From Anaeromyxobacter sp. (lineage in GTDB: Bacteria > Myxococcota > Myxococcia > Myxococcales > Anaeromyxobacteraceae): 6,196 nt of DNA. The stretch is taken from NCBI GenBank assembly GCA_020028115.1, contig JAHWYA010000373.1:1-6196 (forward strand), given 5' to 3'. Of the stretch, positions 1-5,950 are shown piece by piece. The position numbers were made by a program, and so were the translations under genes. The stretch's first letter is position 1; every line of letters begins with the position of its first letter. The notes under the pieces were generated by a model that was not told the DNA's origin, did no database searches, and was given only the letters and a program-made list of their open reading frames with translations.

Positions 1-102
1 CGCGGCGGCGGCCGGCGGCGGGGGCAGCGGGACGTTTCGCGGAGCGGTGGCGGCGGGAGCGGCGAGCAGCAGCGCGAGGACCGGGACGACGATCGAGGAC
101 AC
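1..102 (-). CDS. Probable exported protein, N-terminal part only (runs off the left edge)
   Basis: Reading leftward from a GTG at 102-100, the frame gives 34 residues. There is a hydrophobic stretch (SSIVVPVLALLLAAPAATA) with an A-T-A site suited to signal peptidase I, then PRNVPLPPPP and an Ala run. This looks like a Sec signal peptide followed by a Pro/Ala-rich linker of an envelope or secreted protein. The rest lies outside the window, so no function can be given. Weak points: no Lys/Arg precedes the hydrophobic core, the ribosome site is poor (only GGGG about 8 bases upstream), and the frame stays open upstream without a better start codon, as is common in GC-rich DNA. It would be transcribed divergently from the TRAP protein gene and could share the palindrome at 241-262 with it. 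It could also be a chance open frame. Confidence 0.42.
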   Translation of the reverse strand, partial: MSSIVVPVLALLLAAPAATAPRNVPLPPPPAAAA

Positions 103-296
103 GCGGAGACCCCGTGGAGCGCGACCTGCGGCGAGACGCCGCGGACGAAAGGCGCAGGGTAACCCAGACGGGCCCTCGGTCTCCAGCCAGGCGACCGTGC
201 CGCGTGCCGGGGCGCACCCGCGTGCCGATCGTCCTCGGAAGGGTCACTCGCGGGAGTAACCCGCGTCGGTCTCGCCCCCGCTCCTCCGGAGGAACC
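103..296. promoter_or_regulatory. Divergent spacer between the leftward exported-protein gene and the TRAP receptor gene
   Basis: This is a 194-base stretch with no convincing gene. It should hold the promoters for both flanking genes, but no clear -35/-10 pair of the sigma-70 type is visible. Its only strong structure is the set of GGGT...ACCC inverted repeats at 157-165 and 241-262. A GTG-initiated extension of the TRAP gene frame back to 114 is possible in principle. Its translation is Arg-rich and unlike a protein N-terminus, so I treat this stretch as non-coding. Confidence 0.5.
241..262. promoter_or_regulatory. 22-bp near-perfect palindrome, candidate operator
   Basis: The left arm GGGTCACTCGC and the right arm GGGAGTAACCC pair as GGGT-ACTC-CG-GAGT-ACCC. 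Only two symmetric position pairs are mismatched. The site lies 34 bases upstream of the GTG start of the TRAP receptor gene. A shorter relative, GGGTAACCC, sits at 157-165 with its centre about 90 bp away, so two dimer sites could be bound together. There is no T-run, which argues against a terminator. The size and symmetry suit a dimeric regulator (TetR/GntR/MarR size class), but the regulator itself is not in view. Confidence 0.4.
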
Positions 297-1298
297 GTGC
301 AAAAGCTCCTCGTCGTCGCCGCTCTCCTCGCCGCCGCGCAGGCCCGCGCCGAGGTCGCGATCAAGCTCGGCACCCTCGCGCCGGTGGGGTCCGCGTGGCA
401 CGAGGCGCTGAAGGAGATGGCGCAGCGGTGGGAGGAGGCGTCGGCAGGCCAGGTGAAGCTGCGGGTCTACGCGGGCGGCGCCCAGGGGGACGAGGGCGAC
501 ATGCTCCGCAAGGTCGGGATCGGCCAGCTCCAGGGCGCCGCCATCTCGAACGTGGGGCTCCACGACGTCGTCCCCGAGGCGCAGGCGTTCTCGGCGCCGC
601 TCCTGTTCCGCGACGAGGCGGACATGCAGTGCGCGTTCGACCGCGTGAAGGACCGGGTCGAGGCCGTGCTCCGGCAGCGCGGGCTCGTGGCGCTCCAGTG
701 GAGCCGCGTGGGGACGGCGACGTTCTTCTGCCGGGCGCCGTACCGCACGCCCGCCGAGATGGCGAAGGCGAAGGTGTTCGCGTGGGAGGGCGACCCCGCG
801 ACGGTGAAGGCGTGGCGCACCGCCGGCTTCCAGCCGGTGGTGCTGTCCACGACCGACCTCCTCCCCGCGCTCTCGACGGGGATGATCGACTGCGCGAGCA
901 ACGTGCCGCTCTACATGCTGACGACCCGCGCGTTCGAGCGCGCGCGGTACCAGGTCGATCTCCCGCTCGGCTTCCTCCTCGGCGCGACGGTGGTGCGAAA
1001 GGACGTCTGGGAACGCGTCCCGGGCGACGTGCAGGAGCGGCTCCTCGCGATCGCGCGCGAGGTCGGGGCGCGGATCGACGCGGAGGCGCGCCGCCTCGAG
1101 CGAGAGGCGGTCGACGCGATGAAGAAGCAGGGGCTCGAGGTCCTGTCGGTCTCGCCGGACGAGTGGCACCCCGCGCTCGAGCGCAGCTGGGCGGTCATCC
1201 GCGGCGAGGTCGTGCCCGCGGAGTTCTTCGACGCGGTGAAGTCGGCGCGCGACGCGTGCCGGTCGGACGTCGCGTCTCGCCCGCGCGACGCGCGGTGA
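297..1298 (+). CDS. TRAP-type transporter periplasmic substrate-binding protein (DctP family)
   Basis: This is a 333-aa periplasmic receptor of a tripartite ATP-independent (TRAP) transporter. It captures a small ligand, classically an organic acid, and passes it to a DctQM-type membrane pair. The start is the GTG at 297, with GGAGGA at 288-293 just before it. That start directly gives a signal peptide (QKLLVVAALLAAAQARA, cut after Ala18). The mature part shows the DctP layout: beta-strand AIKLGTLAPVGSAWHEAL (21-38), VKLRVYAGGAQGDEGDML (53-70), and the hinge/second lobe TPAEMAKAKVFAWEGDP (151-167), then LSTTDLLPALSTGMIDC (183-199). The length is typical. The place where many family members carry the ligand-carboxylate Arg (K-I/L-R-V) reads K-V-F-A-W here, so the ligand may not be a simple carboxylate (inference). 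No dctQ/dctM-type gene lies next to it. The following gene starts 102 bp downstream. Confidence 0.88.
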   Translation: MQKLLVVAALLAAAQARAEVAIKLGTLAPVGSAWHEALKEMAQRWEEASAGQVKLRVYAGGAQGDEGDMLRKVGIGQLQGAAISNVGLHDVVPEAQAFSAPLLFRDEADMQCAFDRVKDRVEAVLRQRGLVALQWSRVGTATFFCRAPYRTPAEMAKAKVFAWEGDPATVKAWRTAGFQPVVLSTTDLLPALSTGMIDCASNVPLYMLTTRAFERARYQVDLPLGFLLGATVVRKDVWERVPGDVQERLLAIAREVGARIDAEARRLEREAVDAMKKQGLEVLSVSPDEWHPALERSWAVIRGEVVPAEFFDAVKSARDACRSDVASRPRDAR

Positions 1299-1305
1299 CC
1301 CGACT

Positions 1306-1320
1306 GCGGCAAGTTGCCGC
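1306..1320. repeat. 15-bp perfect-arm palindrome after the TRAP receptor gene
   Basis: GCGGCAA and TTGCCGC flank a single central G, starting 7 bases after the TRAP gene stop codon and 80 bases before the lipoprotein start. As RNA it could form only a 5-bp stem with a 5-base loop and no following U-run, so it is a weak terminator at best. As DNA it resembles a dimer-binding operator for the lipoprotein gene. A small A/T-richer patch (GATCTAT at 1352-1358) downstream could be part of a -10 element, but no -35 fits at the proper distance. Confidence 0.3.
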
Positions 1321-1400
1321 CGTTGCCGGACAGTCCGAGTCGCCTCGCAGCGATCTATCGTGGCCTCTCCTGGGGCGTGAAGCCATCGGAGGGGACCCAC

Positions 1401-2891
1401 GTGAAGAGAACGATCGCGCTCGCGGCGCTCGCCGCACTGCAGCTCGCCTGCTCGAGCTCGGCCGAGCAGCCGAAGGGGAGCATCTCGCTGCGGGCCGTGG
1501 TCTCCGACCCCGGAACATCGATCCCGATCGACCGCATGACGGTCGAGGTCCCCGCCACCGGTCAGACGAGCGAGCTCGTCCCGGACCTGGCCGGCGCGTG
1601 GATCGGGACGGTCGTCGCGCCGCCCGGGATGCAGCAGGTGATCGTCCGCGCGTACATCGCCGGCGCGCTCGTCGGCGAGGGCAGCGCCGACGTCGAGGTC
1701 TCGTCCGGCGGGACGGCGACCGCGGTCGTCTGGGTGCTCGACGTGACCGGTCCGCCTCCCGCGGCGGACCACGGTCCGATCATCCGCGCCCTCACGGCGA
1801 CCCAGACCGAGCTCACACCGGGAGAGCCCGCGGTCCTGGCCGTGGACGCGGTCGACCCCGACGACGATCCGCTCACGTACCAGTGGAGCCAGGCGTGCAC
1901 GCAGGGCACGTTCTCGTCGCCGACGACGTCGGCGACGGAGTGGTGGAGCTTCGAGGAGGTCGTCTGCACGGTCAGGGTCACCGTGACGTCGGGAGCCCTG
2001 AGCCGCAGCGGAACGATCACCTTCGCCGTCCTCGGCGCGGCCTCCGGGCCGGTCGCCGTGCAGGCGCGGTTCGTGCCGCAGCCCTACGTCGAGACCTTCG
2101 AGGTGAACTCGCTCGAGCCGCCGCCGCCGTACCCGCAGTACCCGCCGTACGTGATCAGCCGCACGCTCGAGCCGACCCGGTTCGAGTTCTTCACGCCGGA
2201 CGCCTCGATCCCCGCGGTCTACTACCCCGGGCAGGAGGAGTACTTCGGCGTCACGTTCCGGAACCTCCCTCCGTACCCGGACGACGATCCCGAGCTGTTC
2301 GTCGGGATGACCGACGACTGCGGCGGCACGGCGGCGCCGACCTACTTCCTCGGCAGCGACGGCGGCTGGTACCAGTTCATCAACGGCAACGGCGCGTCCT
2401 GGACTTGGCGGGCGCCGCCGGGGGCCGGGCTCTGCTTCATCACGGTCACCGTCGACTACCGCGGGCTCCGCGACCAGCTCACCGTCGCCGCCCTCCTCGA
2501 CGGCTGCGCCGACGACCGGTTCCACGGGAACGACAGCGCGGCGACCGCGACTCCGATCTCGATCCGGCTGGACCCGCAGCAGCCCGTGGTGCAGATCGTC
2601 CCGCTGCCCGTCCGCGAGTGGAAAGGCCTCTGGGCGAACACCGAGGACTGGTACAGGTTCACCGTCCAGCCCGGCTGGGGGCATGTCGCGTTCGTCGCCT
2701 CCACGAACGACGTCCTCCCGCTCGAGATCGTGATGCCGGACGGGATCAGCGTCGTCGCGTCGGGGACCGGTGCGGTCGACGCGACGCTCGTCGAGGGCGC
2801 CTCCTACCTCCTCAAGGTGGGACCCGGGGCGGCCGCGAGCTCGTGCGGCTCGCAGTACGACCTCACCGCCCTGATCGAGCCCGCCTACTGA
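1401..2891 (+). CDS. Putative lipoprotein with Ig/PKD-like and PPC-like domains
   Basis: This is a 496-aa lipoprotein of unknown role. The start is the GTG at 1401, with a strong GGAGGGG at 1388-1394 six bases upstream. The first residues form a lipoprotein signal (KRTIALAALAALQLAC) with lipobox L-Q-L-A and acylated Cys17. A beta-rich N-terminal domain (about 23-118) follows. Next is an Ig/PKD-like domain (about 123-212) with the hallmark DPDDDPLTYQW (152-162) and a likely disulfide pair Cys166/Cys189. An unrecognised middle region (about 219-369) has a Pro/Tyr-rich segment PPPPYPQYPPY (240-250) and cysteines 307, 345 and 369. The C-terminal part resembles a bacterial pre-peptidase C-terminal (PPC) domain, with GNDSAATATPI and ANTEDWYRFTV (412-422) and a closing YDLT strand. 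The absence of any catalytic motif suggests a surface-binding or adhesion role (inference). It is probably monocistronic, bounded by the palindrome at 1306-1320 and the hairpin at 2901-2922. Confidence 0.85.
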   Translation: MKRTIALAALAALQLACSSSAEQPKGSISLRAVVSDPGTSIPIDRMTVEVPATGQTSELVPDLAGAWIGTVVAPPGMQQVIVRAYIAGALVGEGSADVEVSSGGTATAVVWVLDVTGPPPAADHGPIIRALTATQTELTPGEPAVLAVDAVDPDDDPLTYQWSQACTQGTFSSPTTSATEWWSFEEVVCTVRVTVTSGALSRSGTITFAVLGAASGPVAVQARFVPQPYVETFEVNSLEPPPPYPQYPPYVISRTLEPTRFEFFTPDASIPAVYYPGQEEYFGVTFRNLPPYPDDDPELFVGMTDDCGGTAAPTYFLGSDGGWYQFINGNGASWTWRAPPGAGLCFITVTVDYRGLRDQLTVAALLDGCADDRFHGNDSAATATPISIRLDPQQPVVQIVPLPVREWKGLWANTEDWYRFTVQPGWGHVAFVASTNDVLPLEIVMPDGISVVASGTGAVDATLVEGASYLLKVGPGAAASSCGSQYDLTALIEPAY

Positions 2892-2900
2892 CGCGCGGCA

Positions 2901-2922
2901 TCTACGCGGGGCGCCGCGTAGA
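2901..2922 (+). terminator. Strong hairpin after the lipoprotein gene (possible terminator)
   Basis: TCTACGCGG (2901-2909) pairs perfectly with CCGCGTAGA (2914-2922) across a 4-base loop GGCG, 9 bases after the lipoprotein stop. A stable 9-bp GC-rich stem directly after a gene suits transcription termination, but only AATT follows instead of a T-run. It could also be an mRNA-end stabiliser. Because it is a near-perfect inverted repeat 18 bases before the Shine-Dalgarno of the next gene, an operator for that gene is a third possibility. Confidence 0.5.
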
Positions 2923-2949
2923 ATTCCGGCCTCAGCTCCGGAGGACGGG

Positions 2950-3705
2950 ATGGCCGAGGAGACGACGTACGGTGGGGGCGGTCCCGGAGCGCGCATGGGC
3001 AAGGGCCGGCTCGAGGCGTTCAGCGACGGCGTCTTCGCGATCCTGATCACGATCCTCGTGCTCGAGCTGAAGGTCCCGCACGCCGCGGACCTCGGCGCGC
3101 TCTCGCCGCTCGTCCCGGTGTTCCTCACCTACGTGCTGAGCTTCGTGAACCTCGGCATCTACTGGAACAACCACCACCACATGCTGCACGCGGCGACGCG
3201 CATCAACGGCCGGATCCTCTGGGCGAACCTGCACCTCCTGTTCTGGCTCTCCCTGTTCCCGTTCGTCACCGGATGGATGGGCGAGAACCACTTCGCGCCG
3301 GTGCCGACCGCGGTGTACGGCGTCGTGATGCTCGCCGCGGCGCTCGCCTACTACGTGCTCCAGTCCGCGATCATCGCCGGCGAGGGCCCCGCGTCGCGGC
3401 TCGCGGCCGCCGTGGGGAACGACGTGAAGGGGAAGATCTCGCCGGCGCTGTACGCGCTCGCGATCCCGCTCGCGTTCGTGAACCAGTGGCTCTCGGACGC
3501 GCTCTTCGTGGCGGTCGCGCTCGTGTGGCTCGTGCCCGATCGTCGCCGGGCTCGTACCCGCCGCCGAGGACGTACGCCCGGAGCCCCTGCCCGGCGGCCC
3601 ACGCGACCGTGCTGTGCCGCAAGAGGTCGTTCGGGCGGAGCGGGTAGGCGTCCGCGAGCGTGCCGGAGAGGAGCATGTACGCGTGCTCGCGCGAGACGAG
3701 GATGA
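2950..3705 (+). CDS. TMEM175-family (DUF1211) potassium channel with an aberrant C-terminal tail
   Basis: This is an integral membrane protein of the bacterial TMEM175 family, whose characterised members are K+-permeable channels. The signature R-L-E-A-F-S-D-G-V-F-A-I lies at 20-31 in TM1. Further hydrophobic segments fall at about 51-71, 88-108, 117-143, 162-178 and 182-196, giving the expected six. WNNHHHML (72-79) ends TM2. Start: ATG at 2950 with GGAGGA at 2940-2945. An inner ATG at 2995 with GGAG upstream is an alternative that would remove a Gly-rich leader. Family members usually end soon after the VPDRR seen at 195-199, at about 200 aa. Here the frame continues about 52 more residues of Arg/Ala/Gly-rich sequence that is simply the antisense of the acyltransferase gene. 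The original stop codon therefore appears lost at the 3538-3547 junction. The channel core is complete and could work. It overlaps the leftward frame by 335 bp. Confidence 0.85.
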   Translation: MAEETTYGGGGPGARMGKGRLEAFSDGVFAILITILVLELKVPHAADLGALSPLVPVFLTYVLSFVNLGIYWNNHHHMLHAATRINGRILWANLHLLFWLSLFPFVTGWMGENHFAPVPTAVYGVVMLAAALAYYVLQSAIIAGEGPASRLAAAVGNDVKGKISPALYALAIPLAFVNQWLSDALFVAVALVWLVPDRRRARTRRRGRTPGAPARRPTRPCCAARGRSGGAGRRPRACRRGACTRARARRG

Positions 3706-4426
3706 GCTCGGTCGAGACGACGCGGCCGCCGTGCAGCGCGTGGAAGAAGACGTACTGGCCCGCGAGCCGCGCCACCAGCGCCTCGAAGAAGGAGCGCGGG
3801 AAGAAGTACCAGCCGGTCGCGCCGCGCCGCTTCATGGTGTGCTCGTACACCTCGACGAACGCGTCGAGGCGCGCGCCGGTCCGGTCGACCTCGATGGTCA
3901 CGCCGTTCCGCTCCGCCGCCCTCACGTTCGCGCGGACCGAGCGGTCGTACTCCATCCAGATCGCCGAGAGGTCCGGGCCGAGCGCGCGCACGACGTTCGG
4001 GCCGCGCGGCTCGGGCCGGGACGGCAGGCGCGGCAGCTGGGCGTCGAAGAGCGGGAGCCGCGCGAAGGTCGACACGACGCCGGCGGCGCGGCACCACGCC
4101 TCGTGCGCGCTCCAGAAGGCCTCGTCGTCGCGCGGCCCGTCGCCGAACGCGAACGGGCCGCCGTAGCCGTAAGGCGACACCGCGTCGACGCGCGTCTCGC
4201 CCGGCGCCGCCCAGGGCTCGGCCGAGAGCGGGCGCAGCACGAGCGGGAACAGGATCGCGCCCCCCTCGTCCTCGCCGACCGCGCAGACGGCGCGGTCGCA
4301 CGGGCGCGCGAACAGCCGGACGTACTCGGGGTGGGCGAAGACCTCGCGCGAGGGCCAGCGCTCCCAGAGCGCGAGCCAGTCGGTGAGGTCGGAGGGGACG
4401 GCGGCGTCGAGGAGGCGGTGGCGCAT
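3371..4426 (-). CDS. FemAB/GNAT-like acyltransferase, 3' end replaced (probably truncated)
   Basis: The frame is 351 aa, of which about 295 residues look native. It resembles the GNAT-type Acetyltransf_6 / FemAB-like proteins found in polysaccharide and peptidoglycan loci, which move an acyl or aminoacyl group onto an envelope sugar or peptide in the cytoplasm. Supporting stretches are NVRAAERNGVTIEV (167-180), VEVYEHTMKRRGATGWYFFP (191-210), GGRVVSTELILVS (233-245) and YVLGGGYEPGD (285-295). In relatives the last motif leads into a G-I-F-R-Y-K-R-x-F-type strand and about 40-50 further residues. Here it switches to DRARATRARPPRRARPRATG and similar Arg/Pro-rich sequence, which is the antisense of the TMEM175 gene. 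The C-terminal strand of the second GNAT lobe is missing, so activity is doubtful. Start ATG (4426-4424) has GGAGGA at 4435-4440, inside the end of the upstream transferase gene. Only 3 bp separate the two genes, so they are surely co-transcribed. Confidence 0.72.
   Translation of the reverse strand: MRHRLLDAAVPSDLTDWLALWERWPSREVFAHPEYVRLFARPCDRAVCAVGEDEGGAILFPLVLRPLSAEPWAAPGETRVDAVSPYGYGGPFAFGDGPRDDEAFWSAHEAWCRAAGVVSTFARLPLFDAQLPRLPSRPEPRGPNVVRALGPDLSAIWMEYDRSVRANVRAAERNGVTIEVDRTGARLDAFVEVYEHTMKRRGATGWYFFPRSFFEALVARLAGQYVFFHALHGGRVVSTELILVSREHAYMLLSGTLADAYPLRPNDLLRHSTVAWAAGQGLRAYVLGGGYEPGDDRARATRARPPRRARPRATGSRTRAGSRARTAPARSSPSRRSPRRPRAATRGPRRR
3538..3547. other. Breakpoint joining two convergent genes
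   Basis: On the + strand the last family-like residues of the TMEM175 protein (P196-D-R-R199) are encoded at 3535-3546. On the - strand the last family-like residues of the acyltransferase (P293-G-D295) are encoded at 3550-3542. The two recognisable regions therefore meet within about ten bases, around GATCGTCGCC. Beyond it each frame is the other gene's antisense. No other reading frame beyond the point restores the missing acyltransferase end, so a simple frameshift does not explain it. A deletion between the genes or an assembly misjoin does. Confidence 0.6.
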
Positions 4427-4429
4427 CGA

Positions 4430-5104
4430 TCACTCCTCCGCCGCGCGGCGCGCGGGGGCCGCCGCGTTCGCGGCGGAGGCGGGTGCGGGGTCGCCGGGCG
4501 GCAGCGGGAACCCGAGGGAGAGGTCCTCGGTGGGCGTCACGTCCTTGCGGAACACGACCTGCGCGACGGTCCGCGCCAGGATCCGGAGGTCGAGGCCGAG
4601 CGACCAGTGATCGACGTACCAGACGTCGAGCGCGAGCCGCTCCTTGAAGCGGAGCGCGTGCCGGCCGTTCACCGCGGCCCACCCCGTGATGCCCGGGGGG
4701 ACGTCGTGCCGGCGTGCCTCCTCGGGCGTGTAGGTCTCGAGGTAGTGCACGAGCAGCGGGCGCGGACCGACGAGGCTCATCTCGCCGCGGAGCACGTTCC
4801 AGAGCTCGGGCAGCTCGTCGAGGCTCGACTGGCGCAGGAAGCGGCCGAGCCTCCCGAGCCGCTGCTCGTTCGTGAGGTACCAGACCTCGCCGGGCCGCGG
4901 CTCCCGCATGGTCCGGAACTTGAGGATCGTGAAGGGACGCCCGCGCAGTCCCGGCCGGACCTGCCGGAAGAGCACCGGACGCCCGAGGCTCACCCGGACC
5001 GCGATGGCGACCGCGGCGAGCACCGGCGAGAGCACCGCGAGACCGACCGCCGCTCCGACCACGTCCATCGCGCGCTTCGCGCCGAGCGCGACCCCACCGC
5101 TCAT
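4430..5104 (-). CDS. PglC-like phosphoglycosyl transferase (bacterial sugar transferase family)
   Basis: This is a 224-aa monotopic membrane enzyme. It transfers a sugar-1-phosphate from a UDP-sugar to undecaprenyl phosphate, the first membrane step in making an O-antigen, capsule or protein-linked glycan. The size and sequence match the small PglC type rather than the large WbaP/WcaJ type. The N-terminal re-entrant helix (about 13-38) contains the Ser26-Pro27 kink. KFRTM is at 62-66, the catalytic Asp96-Glu97 in SSLDELPELWNVLRGEMS (93-110), LVGPRPLL at 111-118 and PPGITGWAAVNGR at 136-148. The Ala/Pro-rich tail (about 200-224) is unremarkable. Start: ATG at 5104-5102 with GGAGG (complement of 5111-5115) six bases before it. 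It heads a leftward unit with the acyltransferase gene. The sugar used cannot be read from sequence. The family call is firm; the gene name is not given because pglC function (bacillosamine) is unproven. Confidence 0.93.
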   Translation of the reverse strand: MSGGVALGAKRAMDVVGAAVGLAVLSPVLAAVAIAVRVSLGRPVLFRQVRPGLRGRPFTILKFRTMREPRPGEVWYLTNEQRLGRLGRFLRQSSLDELPELWNVLRGEMSLVGPRPLLVHYLETYTPEEARRHDVPPGITGWAAVNGRHALRFKERLALDVWYVDHWSLGLDLRILARTVAQVVFRKDVTPTEDLSLGFPLPPGDPAPASAANAAAPARRAAEE

Positions 5105-5257
5105 CCCCGTCCTCCACCCGGCGAGCGAACCCGCGCCCGCCGCCCCGAGGTTAGGGATCGTTCCCGGGCGCCGCCCGGCACGCGGAGGGGCGCCTCCCCC
5201 CGCGGTGCGTCTCGTAGGTGGGATGCGGCGCCCGGATCCGGGACCGAGCTTTCACGC
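5105..5257. promoter_or_regulatory. Divergent spacer with two palindromes
   Basis: This is 153 bases between the leftward glycan unit and the rightward phosphoesterase gene, so it should contain both promoters. Visible structures are CCGGGCG-C-CGCCCGG at 5164-5178 (7-bp perfect arms around one base) and CCCGGATCCGGG at 5231-5242 (a perfect 12-bp palindrome ending 15 bases before the GTG start). No sigma-70 type -35/-10 pair is recognisable. In DNA this GC-rich, short GC palindromes can occur by chance. Confidence 0.35.
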
Positions 5258-5944
5258 GTGGTCCTCGCGATCATCTCCGACCTGCACGGGAACCTCCCCG
5301 CCCTCGAGGCGGTGCTCGCCGACCTCGGGACGGTCGACGGCGTCCTCTGCTGCGGCGATCTCGTCGGGTACTACCCGGACGCGCCCGAGGTCGTGGAGCG
5401 GGTCCGGGGGCTCGGCGCCCGCGCGGTGCGCGGGAACCACGAGCTCATGGTGACCGGCGCCCGCGAGGTCCCGCCCGAGCGGGCGCGCTACTACGCGATC
5501 GCCGACGCGCGGCGCGCCCTCTCCGCGGACCAGCTCGCCTGGCTCGCGGCGCTGCCGCCGTCGCTCGCGCTCGAGCGGGACGGGCTCGCCGTCGAGGTCC
5601 GGCACGCGAGCCCATGGGACGAGGAGACGTACCTCTACCCCGACTCGGACCTCGGCCGCGTGGGGCTCCGCGAGGGGACCTGGCTCCTCCTCGGGCACAC
5701 GCACTATCCGATGCGCCGGCCCGCGGGCGGGGGCGTCGTCGCGAACCCGGGCTCGGTGGGCCAGCCCCGAGATCGCGATCCGAGGGCCGCCTACGCGGTC
5801 CTCGACACGGCGGCGGGACGCTGGGAGCAGCGGCGGGTGGCGTACGACCACCGGACCTATCAACGGAGGCTGGAGACGCTCGGGGTGGACCCGCGCGCGA
5901 TCGCGCTCCTCGGGAGGGAACGCGCGACCGGCACGGGGACGTGA
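5258..5944 (+). CDS. Metallophosphoesterase, YfcE / Metallophos_2 type
   Basis: This is a 228-aa soluble calcineurin-like phosphodiesterase of the small single-domain group (YfcE, MJ0936 and relatives), which uses two metal ions to hydrolyse phosphodiesters. The metal-ligand motifs are all present in order: SDLHGN (Asp8, His10), CGDLVGYYPD (Asp34), RGNHE (Asn60, His61), VRHASP (His116) and LGHTHYPM (His147, His149). NPGSVGQPRD (163-172), typical of this subgroup, follows. The start is the GTG at 5258 because the first motif begins at residue 6 and no ATG or GTG lies in frame close upstream. The ribosome site is poor (only GAG at 5246-5248), so translation may be weak or leaderless. The true substrate is unknown. 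It is followed after 38 bp by the ATP-grasp gene on the same strand and could form an operon with it. Confidence 0.9.
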   Translation: MVLAIISDLHGNLPALEAVLADLGTVDGVLCCGDLVGYYPDAPEVVERVRGLGARAVRGNHELMVTGAREVPPERARYYAIADARRALSADQLAWLAALPPSLALERDGLAVEVRHASPWDEETYLYPDSDLGRVGLREGTWLLLGHTHYPMRRPAGGGVVANPGSVGQPRDRDPRAAYAVLDTAAGRWEQRRVAYDHRTYQRRLETLGVDPRAIALLGRERATGTGT

Positions 5945-5950
5945 GGCGGC

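Noticed and set aside
114..296. Extension of the TRAP receptor gene back to the GTG at 114
   Set aside because: The added 61 residues are Arg/Pro-rich, would bury the signal peptide, and have no ribosome site. The GTG at 297 has GGAGGA and begins the signal peptide directly.
1295..1301. GTGACCC after the TRAP gene as a third operator half-site
   Set aside because: It is a lone 7-base match overlapping the stop codon, easily expected by chance.
1314..1400. Upstream TTG start for the lipoprotein gene at 1314
   Set aside because: It would place 29 residues before the lipoprotein signal. The GTG at 1401 has a strong ribosome site at good spacing.
395..3046. Very long Arg/Gly/Pro-rich open frame on the + strand
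   Set aside because: It is an out-of-frame shadow across the TRAP and lipoprotein genes, with no domain pattern; stop codons are rare in such GC-rich DNA.
3538..3705. The Arg-rich tail of the channel as a functional regulatory domain
   Set aside because: It is exactly the antisense of the conserved acyltransferase coding sequence, so its composition is explained without any function.
3351..5117. 588-codon open frame on the - strand in another phase
   Set aside because: It overlaps two well-supported genes on the same strand in a different phase and is Arg/Ala-rich without motifs.
5184..5197. GGAGG-GGCG-CCTCC as a hairpin terminator
   Set aside because: The arms are only 5 bp, it lies between divergent promoters rather than after a gene, and it has no T-run.
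3614..5257. Long open frame on the + strand leading into the phosphoesterase
   Set aside because: This is antisense to the acyltransferase and sugar transferase genes, and its translation is charged low-complexity sequence. Only the part from 5258 onward is a real gene.
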